This document shows, one piece after another, positions 53,739 through 64,000 of a stretch of 64,000 bases of DNA. Position numbers and translations under genes: made by a program. The notes under the pieces were generated by a model. The model did no database searches. It was not told the origin of the DNA and saw only the letters and a list, made by a program, of their open reading frames with translations. Source of the DNA: Crossiella sp. SN42 (GTDB taxonomy: Bacteria; Actinomycetota; Actinomycetes; Mycobacteriales; Pseudonocardiaceae); contig NZ_JAMHIV010000013.1 of NCBI RefSeq assembly GCF_023897065.1, forward strand, positions 124,001 through 188,000, written 5' to 3'. How positions within the stretch are numbered: the stretch's first letter is position 1; each line of letters starts with the position of its first letter.

Positions 53739-55682
53739 CTACACCCTCCGCAGCACCCACAGCAGGTACTCCTTGCGGTTCAACGGGTTGTGGTCGGTGC
53801 GCGGCCGCTCCGGCACCGGTCCGCGCACCGGCCGGTGCCCGGCGAAGACGCACTCCAGCACCCCCTCGCCGCGGGTCAGGCCGGGCAGTTGCCGTTGCAG
53901 GGTGTGCACCGCGGCCGCCGGGATGTCCCCGGTCAACCGGTAGGCGGCGCCGTGCGCGGTGGTCTCCCTCGGCACCGCGCCCAGCGGCGCGAGCGCGGCC
54001 CGGACCGGGGCCAGGGTGTCGGCCGGGATGTCCAGCTCGAAGCGGTGCAGCGGCTCGTGCACGGTGGTCCCGGCCTGGCGCAGCGCGGTCATCAGCACCA
54101 GCGGGGTGAGCAGCCGGAAGTCGCCCGCGGTGCTGGACATGCTCTTGTCGAAGGTGGCGTGCGCGTGGCTCTGCCTCGGCGCGTAGCCGGAGCGGACCAG
54201 GGTGACCGCGCAGTCGGTGACCGGCCAGCCGTGCAGGCCCTGGCGCAGGGTCTCGTGCACGGTCTCCTCGATCGCCTTGAGGAAGGCCGGCGGCAGCGAG
54301 CCCAGTTCGATCTCGTAGCCGAAGCGCACCCCCGACCCCGGCGGCGTCGCCTCCAGGCGCAGGCCGATGGTGGCCAGGAACGGGTTGACCTCCTTGTCCT
54401 TGGTCATCACCTCCACCGCCGTGCCGGTGCCGGCCGGGCGTTCCAGGCAGATCGTGGTGGTCTCCCGGAACTCCACCGCGATGCCGAACTCCTCGGCCAG
54501 GGTCGCCTCGATGACCTCCTTCTGCACCTCGCCGTAGAGGGAGACCGCGATCTCCTGGCGGGTCTCGTCCCGGCGCAGGTTGATCAGCGGATCGGCCTCG
54601 GCGAGCTGGCTGAGCGCCAGGTGCAGCGCGCCCCGATCGGCCGGATTCCTGGGCAGCACCACGGTTTCCAGCGTCGGCGGCGCGAACTGCCTGCTGAGCG
54701 AGGAGCGGGGATGCGGCTGCCCGACCGGGTCGCCGATGCGGATCTCGTCCAGTCCGCGCAGCAGCCCGATCCGGCCCGCGGCCACCGCATCCGCGGGCGT
54801 GGCCGTGCCGTCGGCGAACACGCTGACCCCGGTGACCTTGCCCTGGCGACCGCGGCCGAAGTCCAGGCGGTCGCGGGTGCGCACGGTCCCGGCGAACAGC
54901 CGCAGGTAGGCCAGCTTCTCCCCGGCCGGGCCGCGGTCGACCTTGAACACGGTGCCGGAGACCGGCGCGGCCGGATCGCCGGTGTCCGCGGGCAGGAACT
55001 CGCGGATGCCCTCGATGAGCGCGTCCACCCCGGCCCCGGTCATCGCCGACCCGGCGTACACCGGGTGCACCAGCGCCTGCCGGGTCTGCTCGGTGAGCGC
55101 GGCGCGCAGCCGGGGCCACGTCACCGAGCGCTCGTCGGCCAGGTAGTCGGCCAGCAGCGCGTCGTCCTGCCGGGACAGCACGTCCACCAGGCGGTCGGCA
55201 GGGCGAGCGCCCAGGTCCACCACGGAGGGGGTGAGCCGTTCGGTGATCTCGCCCAGCACCCGCGCCGGGTCCGCGCCGCGCCGGTCGGTCTTGTTGATGA
55301 AGATCAGCGCCGGGATGCCCAGCCTGCGCAGCGCGCGCAGCAGCACCCTGGTCTGCGCCTGCACGCCCTCCACCGCGGAGACCACCAGCACCGCGCCGTC
55401 GAGCACGCTGAGCACCCGCTCCACCTCGGCGATGAAGTCCGGGTGGCCGGGGGTGTCGATCAGGTTGACCGTGGTCCCGCCGAGGGCGAAGGACACCACG
55501 GCGGACTTGATGGTGATGCCGCGCCTGCGTTCCAGCGCGAGGGAGTCGGTCTGGGTGTCACCGTGGTCGACCCGGCCGATCCGGTCGATGACCCCCGCGG
55601 TGTGCAGGAGTCGTTCGGTGAGGCTGGTCTTACCGGCGTCGACGTGCGCCAGGATGCCGAGGTTGATCGTGTGCGAAGCCAA
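53739..55682 (-). CDS. Ribosomal protection GTPase, Otr(A)/Tet(M)-like
   Basis: 647 aa, EF-G-like translational GTPase. G1 AHVDAGKTS, G2 RRRGITIKSA, G3 DTPGHPDF and G4 NKTDR are intact. Domain II (VSGTVFKVDRGPAGEKLAYLRLFAGTV) and the domain IV to V region (SGYAPRQSHAHATFDKSMSSTAGDF) follow the tetracycline ribosomal-protection family. Length suits Otr(A). Such proteins remove tetracycline from the ribosome; without a tetracycline biosynthesis cluster nearby it may be an intrinsic resistance or housekeeping copy. The start is TTG 55682 with AAGGA upstream; no ATG is available earlier. Confidence 0.9.
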   Translation of the reverse strand: MASHTINLGILAHVDAGKTSLTERLLHTAGVIDRIGRVDHGDTQTDSLALERRRGITIKSAVVSFALGGTTVNLIDTPGHPDFIAEVERVLSVLDGAVLVVSAVEGVQAQTRVLLRALRRLGIPALIFINKTDRRGADPARVLGEITERLTPSVVDLGARPADRLVDVLSRQDDALLADYLADERSVTWPRLRAALTEQTRQALVHPVYAGSAMTGAGVDALIEGIREFLPADTGDPAAPVSGTVFKVDRGPAGEKLAYLRLFAGTVRTRDRLDFGRGRQGKVTGVSVFADGTATPADAVAAGRIGLLRGLDEIRIGDPVGQPHPRSSLSRQFAPPTLETVVLPRNPADRGALHLALSQLAEADPLINLRRDETRQEIAVSLYGEVQKEVIEATLAEEFGIAVEFRETTTICLERPAGTGTAVEVMTKDKEVNPFLATIGLRLEATPPGSGVRFGYEIELGSLPPAFLKAIEETVHETLRQGLHGWPVTDCAVTLVRSGYAPRQSHAHATFDKSMSSTAGDFRLLTPLVLMTALRQAGTTVHEPLHRFELDIPADTLAPVRAALAPLGAVPRETTAHGAAYRLTGDIPAAAVHTLQRQLPGLTRGEGVLECVFAGHRPVRGPVPERPRTDHNPLNRKEYLLWVLRRV

Positions 55683-55833
55683 GCGTCGTGTCCTTGAGGT
55701 AGAGGGGGACTCCTTCCCGGTGGCACACGAACGAGGGACGCATGATCATCTCCTAGGTCGGGGGCTGGCAGCCCTAGGCTGCGCAGCAGACCAGAGTCCG
55801 GATTGGGCAGGCAACCGAATATCGGGGGAAGTC

Positions 55834-56817
55834 ATGAGCCAGGCGCTGCGCACGGCCGCGGAGATCGCCGACACCGTGCTGTTCCCGGCGGCGAACGCGG
55901 TGGACACCGCCGACCGGGTGCCTGTCAGCCACCTGGACCTGTTGGCGGACAACGGCTTCCACGGACTGTCCACATTGGACATCGAGGACTATTCCTCGGT
56001 GCTTCGGCTGGTGGAGATCCTGGCCGGTGGCTGCCTGAGCACCACGTTCGTCTGGCTGCAACACCACGGCCCGGTGCGCGCCCTGGACCGCTCGGCCAAC
56101 CAGGCCCTGCGCGAGACCTACCTGGCCGAGCTCACCGCGGGCCGCCGCCGCGCGGGCATCGCGGTCGGCGCGGCGGTGCGCCCCGGCCCGCCGCTGCTGC
56201 GCGCCGAACCGGTCGAGGGCGGCTACCGCTTCGACGGCAGCGCGCCCTGGGTCTCCGGCTGGGGCATGGTCGACCTGCTCCAGGTGGCCGCCCGCGACGA
56301 GCAGGACGTGCTGGTCTTCGCCCTGCTCGACGCGGTGGCAGGCGACACCCTGTCGGTGGCGCCGCTCGACCTGCTCGCGGTCCAGGCCAGCCGCACGGTC
56401 ACCCTCACCTTCGACGGCTGCTTCGTGCCGCACGAGCGGGTGGTGCACACCGTCCCGCAGGCCGAGCACCTCACCGGCGACGCCGAGTCCCAGCGCTTCA
56501 ACGGCGCCCTCGCCCTCGGCGTCGCGGGCCGCGCGATCACCCTGCTCGGCGACGCGGCTGGCACGCTGCCCGATCAGCTCGACGCGGCCCGCGCCCAACT
56601 GCACACCGCCGCGCCGGAGGACGTGCCACTGGCCCGTGCCGCGGGCGCGGAGCTGGCCCTGCGCGCGGCGAACGCCTGCGCGGTGCACCAGGGCAGCCGC
56701 AGCCTGCTGCCCGGCTCCGACGCCCAGCGCCTGGTCCGCGAGGCCACCTTCCTGCTGCTGTTCGGCTCCCGGCCGGCCATCCGGTCAGCCCTGCTGAACA
56801 GGCTGACCCAGTGCTGA
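55834..56817 (+). CDS. Acyl-CoA dehydrogenase family protein (short form)
   Basis: 327 aa. The N-terminal helical domain and middle beta domain are visible (LAGGCLSTTFVWLQHHGPVRAL, YRFDGSAPWVSGWGMVDLLQVAA, VTLTFDGCFVPHERVVH), followed by a helical C-terminal domain (LGVAGRAITLLGD, ACAVHQGSRSLLPGSDAQRLVREATFLLLFG). The enzyme is 50-60 residues shorter than ordinary acyl-CoA dehydrogenases, and the catalytic Glu is not clear, so flavin-dependent oxidase or hydroxylase roles are possible. GGGGGAA precedes ATG 55834. Its 3' end overlaps a convergent membrane protein gene by 33 bp. Confidence 0.82.
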   Translation: MSQALRTAAEIADTVLFPAANAVDTADRVPVSHLDLLADNGFHGLSTLDIEDYSSVLRLVEILAGGCLSTTFVWLQHHGPVRALDRSANQALRETYLAELTAGRRRAGIAVGAAVRPGPPLLRAEPVEGGYRFDGSAPWVSGWGMVDLLQVAARDEQDVLVFALLDAVAGDTLSVAPLDLLAVQASRTVTLTFDGCFVPHERVVHTVPQAEHLTGDAESQRFNGALALGVAGRAITLLGDAAGTLPDQLDAARAQLHTAAPEDVPLARAAGAELALRAANACAVHQGSRSLLPGSDAQRLVREATFLLLFGSRPAIRSALLNRLTQC

Positions 56818-57216
56818 CCCGCCCGCGCCGCGCACCGCCGACGCGAAGTGCCGCCGGGCCGGTCCCCACAGCAGGACCAGCACAAACGCCGACAGCGCCC
56901 ATCCGCAGACCAGGTCCGCCCGCACCTCCAGGTCCGGGTAGGCCAGGAACACGAAGTACCGGCCGACCGCCTGGAAGCCGAGCAGCACGGTGATCGCGAT
57001 CCGCCCCCAGTTCCGGCCCCGGTAGACCACCGTGGCCAGCCACACGTACAGCACCGCGCTGATCGGGTGGTAGACGGTGCCGGGATTGACGCCCGCGGCG
57101 GCCGGCTCGGCTATGAAGCGCCACACGTCCTGCACCACCACGGTCAGATGGTTGAACGCGTGGGTGGCGATCCCGGCGGCGGCCACCGCGGCCGAATCGG
57201 GGGTGTTGCGGTGCAT
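56785..57216 (-). CDS. Four-helix membrane protein, unknown function
   Basis: 143 aa. Helices near 13-30, 48-66, 74-92 and 102-120 (e.g. GRIAITVLLGFQAVGRYFVFLAY; LVCGWALSAFVLVLLWG). HPISAVLYVWLATVVYRGRN is typical of small actinobacterial integral proteins. AGGAGG 5 nt before ATG 57216 decides the start over GTG 57240. It points away from ctaB's stop region and overlaps the acyl-CoA dehydrogenase 3' end. Function unknown. Confidence 0.7.
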   Translation of the reverse strand: MHRNTPDSAAVAAAGIATHAFNHLTVVVQDVWRFIAEPAAAGVNPGTVYHPISAVLYVWLATVVYRGRNWGRIAITVLLGFQAVGRYFVFLAYPDLEVRADLVCGWALSAFVLVLLWGPARRHFASAVRGAGGSALGQPVQQG

Positions 57217-57303
57217 CGGACCTCCTCGAAGTGCGAACACTCCGGGGACGCCCTCGGGCGATGGTCAGGCCGTGTCGGCTGGATCACAGCCCGGACGGGT
57301 GGC

Positions 57304-58239
57304 TCAGAACGGCAGGCCGAGCACCGGCAGGCCGATCGCGGAGTCCACCGCGAGCACCACGAACACCGCGGTCAGGTAGGTGTTCGACATGTGGAACAGC
57401 TTCATCGGGTTGGCCGGCTCGCCGTCCCGCACCGCCTTGTACAACCGGTGCGCCAGCAGCAGGAACCAGGCCCCGGCGAGCACCGCCGCGCCGGTGTAGA
57501 GCCAGCTGGTGGCGGGCGCGAGCAGCAGCGACCAGGCCACCATCACCCAGGAGTAGATGACGATCTGCTTGGCCACCTGCACCGGGGTGGCCACCACCGG
57601 CAGCATCGGCACCCCGGCCGCGGCGTAGTCGTCCTTGAACTTCATGGCCAGCGCCCAGAAGTGCGGCGGGGTCCAGAAGAAGATCACGCCGAACATGACC
57701 AGCGCGGGCCAGTCCACCGAGTTGGTCACCGCGGACCAGCCGATCACCACCGGCATGCACCCGGCCGCGCCGCCCCACACGATGTTCTGCGCCGTGCGGC
57801 GCTTGAGCACCATCGTGTAGATGAGCACGTAGAACAGGATCGCGCCGACCGCCAGGATCGCGGAGAGCAGGTTCGTGGTGGCCCACAGCCAGCCGAAGCT
57901 GGCCACGCCGAGCACGATGCCGAAGATCAGCGCGTTGCGGGTGGGCACCGCGTGCCTGGCCAGCGGCCGGGACTTGGTGCGCTTCATCACCGCGTCGATG
58001 TCGGCGTCGGCCACGCAGTTGAGCGCGTTCGCGCTGCCCGCGGCCATGGTGCCGCCGACCAGCGTGGTCAGCACCAGCCACACGCTCGGGATGCCCCGCT
58101 GGGCCAGCAGCATGGCCGGGATGGTGGTCACCAGCAGCAGCTCGATGATCCGCGGCTTGGTCAGGGCCACGTACGCCCCGACGGTGGTCTTGACCCTGGC
58201 GAGGGGGCGCTGCGGTGGCGCGTCGAGGGTGGCGCTCAT
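57304..58239 (-). CDS. ctaB: Protoheme IX farnesyltransferase (heme O synthase)
   Basis: 311 aa, UbiA prenyltransferase with about nine helices. [20 protein letters not shown] and [21 protein letters not shown] (aspartate-rich NxxxDxxxD) are diagnostic. A second motif [17 protein letters not shown] and [17 protein letters not shown] follow. It converts heme B to heme O for the aa3-type oxidase. Divergent from tkt as in many Actinobacteria, sharing a 307-bp spacer with a 15-bp inverted repeat. Confidence 0.96.
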   Translation of the reverse strand: MSATLDAPPQRPLARVKTTVGAYVALTKPRIIELLLVTTIPAMLLAQRGIPSVWLVLTTLVGGTMAAGSANALNCVADADIDAVMKRTKSRPLARHAVPTRNALIFGIVLGVASFGWLWATTNLLSAILAVGAILFYVLIYTMVLKRRTAQNIVWGGAAGCMPVVIGWSAVTNSVDWPALVMFGVIFFWTPPHFWALAMKFKDDYAAAGVPMLPVVATPVQVAKQIVIYSWVMVAWSLLLAPATSWLYTGAAVLAGAWFLLLAHRLYKAVRDGEPANPMKLFHMSNTYLTAVFVVLAVDSAIGLPVLGLPF

Positions 58240-58367
58240 CGGACCCTCTTGACCACGGTCACCGGCGGCATCTCGCTCCTCATCGGCCCGGCCGCTGCGG
58301 ATGGGTGGGGCGGGCCGGGTAGATCCTCGTCAGGTTCGGGGAGACCCAGCTGCGGGTCCCATCGGAT

Positions 58368-58382
58368 GGTAGCCGCGCTACC
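58368..58382. promoter_or_regulatory. Inverted repeat GGTAGCCGCGCTACC in the ctaB-tkt spacer
   Basis: Perfect 6-bp arms around CGC within the 307-bp divergent spacer 58240-58546; a possible operator for ctaB and/or tkt. Nothing else gene-like lies in this spacer. Confidence 0.5.
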
Positions 58383-58455
58383 TAAGCGGGGCGCGCACGG
58401 GGGTCCGGGCGCGCCAACATCTGGATCGAGTCCGGTGAGCTGCCAGCCGAAGGAC

Positions 58456-58461
58456 TAGGCT
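58456..58461 (+). promoter_or_regulatory. -10 box TAGGCT upstream of tkt
   Basis: TAGGCT lies 85 nt before the tkt GTG in the ctaB-tkt spacer. No clear -35 at 17 bp. Confidence 0.4.
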
Positions 58462-58546
58462 GAGCCGAAAGAGGGAAAACAACGGTTCGGGGCTGGTCAG
58501 TCCGCCGGTTCCGCCGCTATGGCAACCAAGTTGGGAGCAGCGTCAA

Positions 58547-60651
<2,105 letters not shown>

Positions 60652-60655
<4 letters not shown>

Positions 60656-61767
60656 CTGCCAAGAGCCCACTGGCCGCGCTGAGCGAGGCCGGCGTCTCCA
60701 TCTGGCTCGACGACCTGTCCAGGGAGCGGCTCAACACCGGCAACCTGGTCTCGCTGATCGAGAACCAGCACGTGGTCGGCGTGACCACCAACCCGACCAT
60801 CTTCGCCGCCGCCCTGTCCAAGGGCGAGGCCTACGACGAGCAGGTCCGGGAGCTGGCCGCGCGCGGCGCGAACCTGGACCAGGCCGTGCGCGAGCTGACC
60901 ACCGCCGACGTGCGCAACGCCTGCGACGTCTTCCGCGGCGTCTACAACGGCACCGACGGCCTGGACGGCCGGGTCTCCATCGAGGTCGACCCGCGCCTGG
61001 CGCACGACACCGAGCGCACCACCGCCGAGGCCCTCGACCTGTGGAAGACGGTCGACCGGCCCAACCTGATGGTCAAGATCCCGGCCACCGTCGAGGGTCT
61101 GCCCGCCATCACCAGGGCCCTGGCCGAAGGCGTCAGCGTCAACGTCACGCTGATCTTCTCGGTGGCCCGCTACCTGGACGTGATGGACGCCTACCTCACC
61201 GGGCTGGAGCAGGCCAAGGCCAACGGCCACGACCTGTCCACGATCGCCTCGGTGGCCTCCTTCTTCGTCTCCAGGGTGGACACCGAGATCGACAAGCGGC
61301 TGGCGGACAAGGGCACGCCCGAGGCGCAGGCGCTGCGTGGCCAGGCCGCCATCGCCAACGCCCGGCTGGCCTACGCCGCCTACGAGGACGTCTTCGCCTC
61401 CGAGCGCTGGCAGCGCCTGGAGCAGCAGGGCGCCCGGCCGCAGCGGCCGCTGTGGGCCTCCACCGGGGTGAAGGACCCGAACTACTCCGACACCCAGTAC
61501 GTGGACCAGCTGGTCGCGCCGAACGTGGTCAACACCATGCCGGAGAAGACCCTGTTCGCGGTCGAGGACCACGGCCGGATCGAGGGCGACACCGTGCGCG
61601 GCACCGCCGAGGCGGCCCAGGAGCTCTTCGACGCCCTCACCGAGGCCGGCATCGACGTGGACGACGTCTACGCGGTGCTGGAGCGGGAAGGCGTGGAGAA
61701 GTTCGAGAAGTCCTGGGAAGAACTGCTGCAGACCGTCACCGACCAGCTCGCACGCGCGAAGGGCTGA
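60652..61767 (+). CDS. tal: Transaldolase
   Basis: 371 aa, the larger actinobacterial transaldolase. Transfers dihydroxyacetone units. Motifs: [17 protein letters not shown] (N-terminal), [13 protein letters not shown], the Schiff-base Lys in [32 protein letters not shown], and [26 protein letters not shown] 60652 overlaps the tkt stop (GTGA). Eight bp after its stop the pgi gene begins. With tkt it feeds non-oxidative carbon rearrangements. Confidence 0.97.
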
Positions 61768-61775
61768 GACCACAG

Positions 61776-63389
61776 ATGACCGAGCAGATCTCGGTTGAGA
61801 TCGTCCACAGTGGACTGAACGCCGAAGCGGAACCGTTGGCGGCGCAGCTCGCGGAGGAACAGGTCGCGAGCAAGCTCACCGCCCAGGACGCCACCCTGTG
61901 GGGTCCTGAGGCCGAGTCCGAGGCCGCCATCCGGCTGTCCTGGACCACGCTGCACGAGAGCTCCCGGCCGCTGGTCGCCGAGATCCTCCAGCTGCGCCAG
62001 GAGCTGCACGCCGACGGCGTGGACCGGGTGGTGCTGGCCGGCATGGGCGGCTCCTCGCTGGCGCCGGAGGTGATCTGCGAGACCGCCGGAGTGCGGCTGG
62101 TCGTGCTGGACACCACCGACCCCGGCCAGGTGGCCGACGCGCTGGCCGGTGACCTGTCCCGCACCGTGATCGTGGTCTCCTCCAAGTCCGGCGGGACCGT
62201 GGAGACCGACAGCCACCGGCGGATCTTCGCCAAGGCCTTCGCCGACAACGGCATCGACGCGGCCAGCCGGATCGTCGTGGTCACCGACCCCGGCTCCCCG
62301 TTTGAGAAGCTCTCCGCCGAGGCGGGCTACCGCAAGGTGTTCCTGGCCGATCCGAACGTGGGCGGCCGCTACTCCGCGCTGACCGCGTTCGGGCTGGTCC
62401 CGGCCGGTCTGGCCGGGGCGAACATCGCCAGGCTGCTGGACGAGGCCGCCGCCGCGGCGGCCGTGCTGTCCCAGGACCGCGCGGACAACCCGGCGCTGCG
62501 CCTGGCCGCGGCCTTCGGCGCGGCGCACGCCCGCGGCGCGGAGAAGGTGGTGCTCACCGACACCGACTCCGGCATCAAGGGCTTCGGCGACTGGGCCGAG
62601 CAGCTGGTCGCGGAGTCCACCGGCAAGAACGGCACCGGCCTGCTGCCGGTGGCGGTGGAGAACCCGGGCGCGCCCGGCTTCGCCGACGCCGGTGAGGACG
62701 CCACCACCGTGGGCATCGCCCCCGGCACGCCCGGCGCCCAGATCACCACCTCGGGTCCGCTCGGCGGGCTGTTCCTGTTGTGGGAGTACGCCACCGCGGT
62801 GGCCGGGCGGCTGCTCGGCATCAACCCCTTCGACCAGCCCGACGTGGAAGCGGCGAAGAAGGCGGCCCGCGCGCTGCTGGACGCGCCCACCGGCGAAGCG
62901 GCTGATCCGTCCTTTGTGGACGGCCCGGTCGAGGTCTACGCCGCGGGCGACTTCCTGGCCGGGGCGGGCACGGTGGCCGAGGCGCTGCGCGCGCTCAAGG
63001 CCGCGCTGCCCGAGCACGGCTACCTGTCGGTGCAGGCCTACCTGGACCGGCTCGACGACGCCTCCGCCGCGGTGCTGCGGCCCGAGCTGGCCAAGCGCTT
63101 CGGCGTGCAGACCACCTTCGGCTGGGGCCCCCGGTTCCTGCACTCCACCGGCCAGTACCACAAGGGCGGACACCAGAACGGCGTCTTCCTCCAGCTGACC
63201 GGCGCGAACGAGCAGGACCTGGAGGTGCCGGAGCGCCCGTACACCCTCAGCGTGCTCCAGCTGGCGCAGGCCAAGGGCGACGGCTCGGTGCTCGCCGAGC
63301 ACGGCCGCCCGGTGCTGCGCCTGCACCTTACCGACCGCGCGGCCGGTCTGGCGCACGTGGTCAAGGCCGTCCAGGAGGTCGCTGAGTGA
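61776..63389 (+). CDS. pgi: Glucose-6-phosphate isomerase
   Basis: 537 aa. Interconverts glucose- and fructose-6-phosphate. GMGGSSLAPEV, SSKSGGTVETDS, GGRYSALTAFGLVPAGL and the C-terminal HSTGQYHKGGHQNGVFLQL are the PGI signatures of the fused actinobacterial type found beside tal. The start ATG 61776 was taken rather than the long upstream overlap with tal. The 13-bp palindrome GTCCACAGTGGAC (61803-61815) lies in its N terminus with atypical AGT GGA codons. Stop overlaps zwf GTG (GTGA). Confidence 0.94.
   Translation: MTEQISVEIVHSGLNAEAEPLAAQLAEEQVASKLTAQDATLWGPEAESEAAIRLSWTTLHESSRPLVAEILQLRQELHADGVDRVVLAGMGGSSLAPEVICETAGVRLVVLDTTDPGQVADALAGDLSRTVIVVSSKSGGTVETDSHRRIFAKAFADNGIDAASRIVVVTDPGSPFEKLSAEAGYRKVFLADPNVGGRYSALTAFGLVPAGLAGANIARLLDEAAAAAAVLSQDRADNPALRLAAAFGAAHARGAEKVVLTDTDSGIKGFGDWAEQLVAESTGKNGTGLLPVAVENPGAPGFADAGEDATTVGIAPGTPGAQITTSGPLGGLFLLWEYATAVAGRLLGINPFDQPDVEAAKKAARALLDAPTGEAADPSFVDGPVEVYAAGDFLAGAGTVAEALRALKAALPEHGYLSVQAYLDRLDDASAAVLRPELAKRFGVQTTFGWGPRFLHSTGQYHKGGHQNGVFLQLTGANEQDLEVPERPYTLSVLQLAQAKGDGSVLAEHGRPVLRLHLTDRAAGLAHVVKAVQEVAE
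61803..61815. repeat. 13-bp palindrome GTCCACAGTGGAC (copy 3)
   Basis: Perfect inverted repeat in the pgi N terminus (codons for Val-His-Ser-Gly-Leu region). Central base differs from copies 1 and 2. Confidence 0.8.
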
Positions 63390-64000
63390 GTCGGCAATGG
63401 CAGAACCCGTTGCGGGACCCCAGGGACAAGCGGCTACCCCGGATCGCCGGCCCCTGCGGCCTGGTGATCTTCGGCGTGACCGGTGACCTGTCCCGCAAGA
63501 AGCTCATGCCCGCCATCTACGACCTGGCCAACCGCGGCCTGCTGCCGCCCGGTTTCGCGCTCACCGGGTTCGCCCGCCGCGAGTGGGAGAACCAGGACTT
63601 CGAGCAGGTCGTCTACGAGGCGGTCAAGCAGCACGCGCGCACCCCGTTCCGCCAGTCGGTGTGGGACTCCCTGGCCGAGGGCTGCCGGTTCGTGCAGGGC
63701 ACCTTCGACGACGACGACGCCTTCGACCGGCTCGCCGCCACCATCAAGGAGCTCGACGAGCAGCGGGGGACCGGCGGCAACCACGCCTTCTACCTGTCCA
63801 TCCCGCCCGGCGCGTTCCCCACGGTGTGCAAGCAGCTGGCCCGCTCCGGCCTGTCCGAGCAGGCCCCGGACCAGTGGCGCCGGGTCGTCATCGAGAAGCC
63901 GTTCGGCCACGACCTGGCCAGCGCGCGCGAGCTGAACCGGATCGTCAACGAGGTCTTCCCCGAGGAGTCGGTGTTCCGCATCGACCACTACCTCGGCAAG
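63386..64000 (+). CDS. zwf: Glucose-6-phosphate dehydrogenase, N-terminal part (cut by window edge)
   Basis: First 205 codons. GLVIFGVTGDLSRKKLMPAIYDLANRGLLP is the NADP-binding fold; VIEKPFGHDLASAREL and RIDHYLGK, the substrate and catalytic site, end exactly at the edge. Oxidises glucose-6-phosphate to the 6-phosphogluconolactone. The GTG start overlaps the pgi TGA (GTGA), so it belongs to tkt-tal-pgi-zwf. An opcA gene usually follows. Confidence 0.97.
   Translation, partial: MSRQWQNPLRDPRDKRLPRIAGPCGLVIFGVTGDLSRKKLMPAIYDLANRGLLPPGFALTGFARREWENQDFEQVVYEAVKQHARTPFRQSVWDSLAEGCRFVQGTFDDDDAFDRLAATIKELDEQRGTGGNHAFYLSIPPGAFPTVCKQLARSGLSEQAPDQWRRVVIEKPFGHDLASARELNRIVNEVFPEESVFRIDHYLGK

Noticed and set aside
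52896-55697. 933-codon plus-strand frame across the propeller gene and the GTPase gene
   Set aside because: Runs antisense to a well-supported EF-G-like GTPase and out of frame with the propeller; sequence lacks any fold features.

Overview
The window is high-GC actinobacterial DNA with frequent GTG and TTG starts, dense 1-4 bp stop/start overlaps, TAGGCT-type -10 boxes and Tat/Sec lipoproteins. Gene content and order (fabG-inhA-ferrochelatase, uvrC-rapZ-yvcK-whiA, gap-pgk-tpiA-secG, rbpA, tkt-tal-pgi-zwf, ctaB) fit the Mycobacteriales/Pseudonocardiales branch. whiA, a calerythrin-like EF-hand protein, an Otr(A)-like GTPase and many secreted enzymes make a filamentous Pseudonocardiaceae genus the best guess; this placement is inference.

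Layout. (1) 1-4918, minus strand: one tightly packed six-gene operon of secreted trypsin-like protease, lipoprotein, DUF4333 membrane protein, OmpR-type regulator, sensor kinase and TAXI substrate-binding protein (cut by the left edge). (2) 5.0-9.9 kb: a KgtP-like dicarboxylate symporter divergent from asparagine synthetase across a palindromic operator candidate, then a GNAT acetyltransferase and a GH19 chitinase. (3) 10.1-16.3 kb: fabG, inhA, ferrochelatase, a reverse-strand conserved gene, DUF3097, NfeD and SPFH genes, in nearly the order known from Mycobacterium tuberculosis. (4) 16.4-24.4 kb: M28 aminopeptidase, TPR-like protein, Rieske lipoprotein and uvrC-rapZ-yvcK-whiA. (5) 24.6-29.6 kb: lower glycolysis (gap, pgk, tpiA), secG, rbpA, a repeat-rich spacer, cutA and a decayed alpha/beta-hydrolase. 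(6) 29.6-33.8 kb: an orphan DesK/NarL-type sensor kinase with a repetitive tail, a 0.5 kb AT-richer spacer full of TTGACAA/TTGTCA motifs, and a small type VII secretion substrate cassette (YbaB-like, EspC-like, WXG-containing). (7) 34.3-57.2 kb, accessory region: 6-phosphogluconolactonase, secreted peptidases, a secreted isoaspartyl-peptidase-type enzyme, an FKBP lipoprotein, a giant ALF-repeat polymorphic-toxin-like protein with a candidate immunity gene, an M6 metalloprotease, a CYP152-like P450, RecQ, EF-hand protein, a catalytically degenerate trypsin fold fused to a seven-repeat propeller, and a tetracycline-type ribosomal protection GTPase. (8) 57.3-64.0 kb: ctaB divergent from tkt-tal-pgi-zwf, the pentose phosphate operon, cut at the right edge.

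How it works together. Central carbon flow is encoded by gap-pgk-tpiA and tkt-tal-pgi-zwf; pgl, normally beside zwf/opcA, sits alone about 29 kb away on the other strand. Cell-wall and secretion themes dominate the rest. The most distinctive parts are the ALF-repeat protein with its tiny downstream partner, the protease/two-component/TAXI operon, the pseudo-protease propeller, the orphan type VII substrate cassette, and several unexplained DNA motifs, including a recurring palindrome GTCCACWGTGGAC embedded in coding sequence. No tRNA, rRNA, CRISPR array, insertion sequence or replication origin was recognised.
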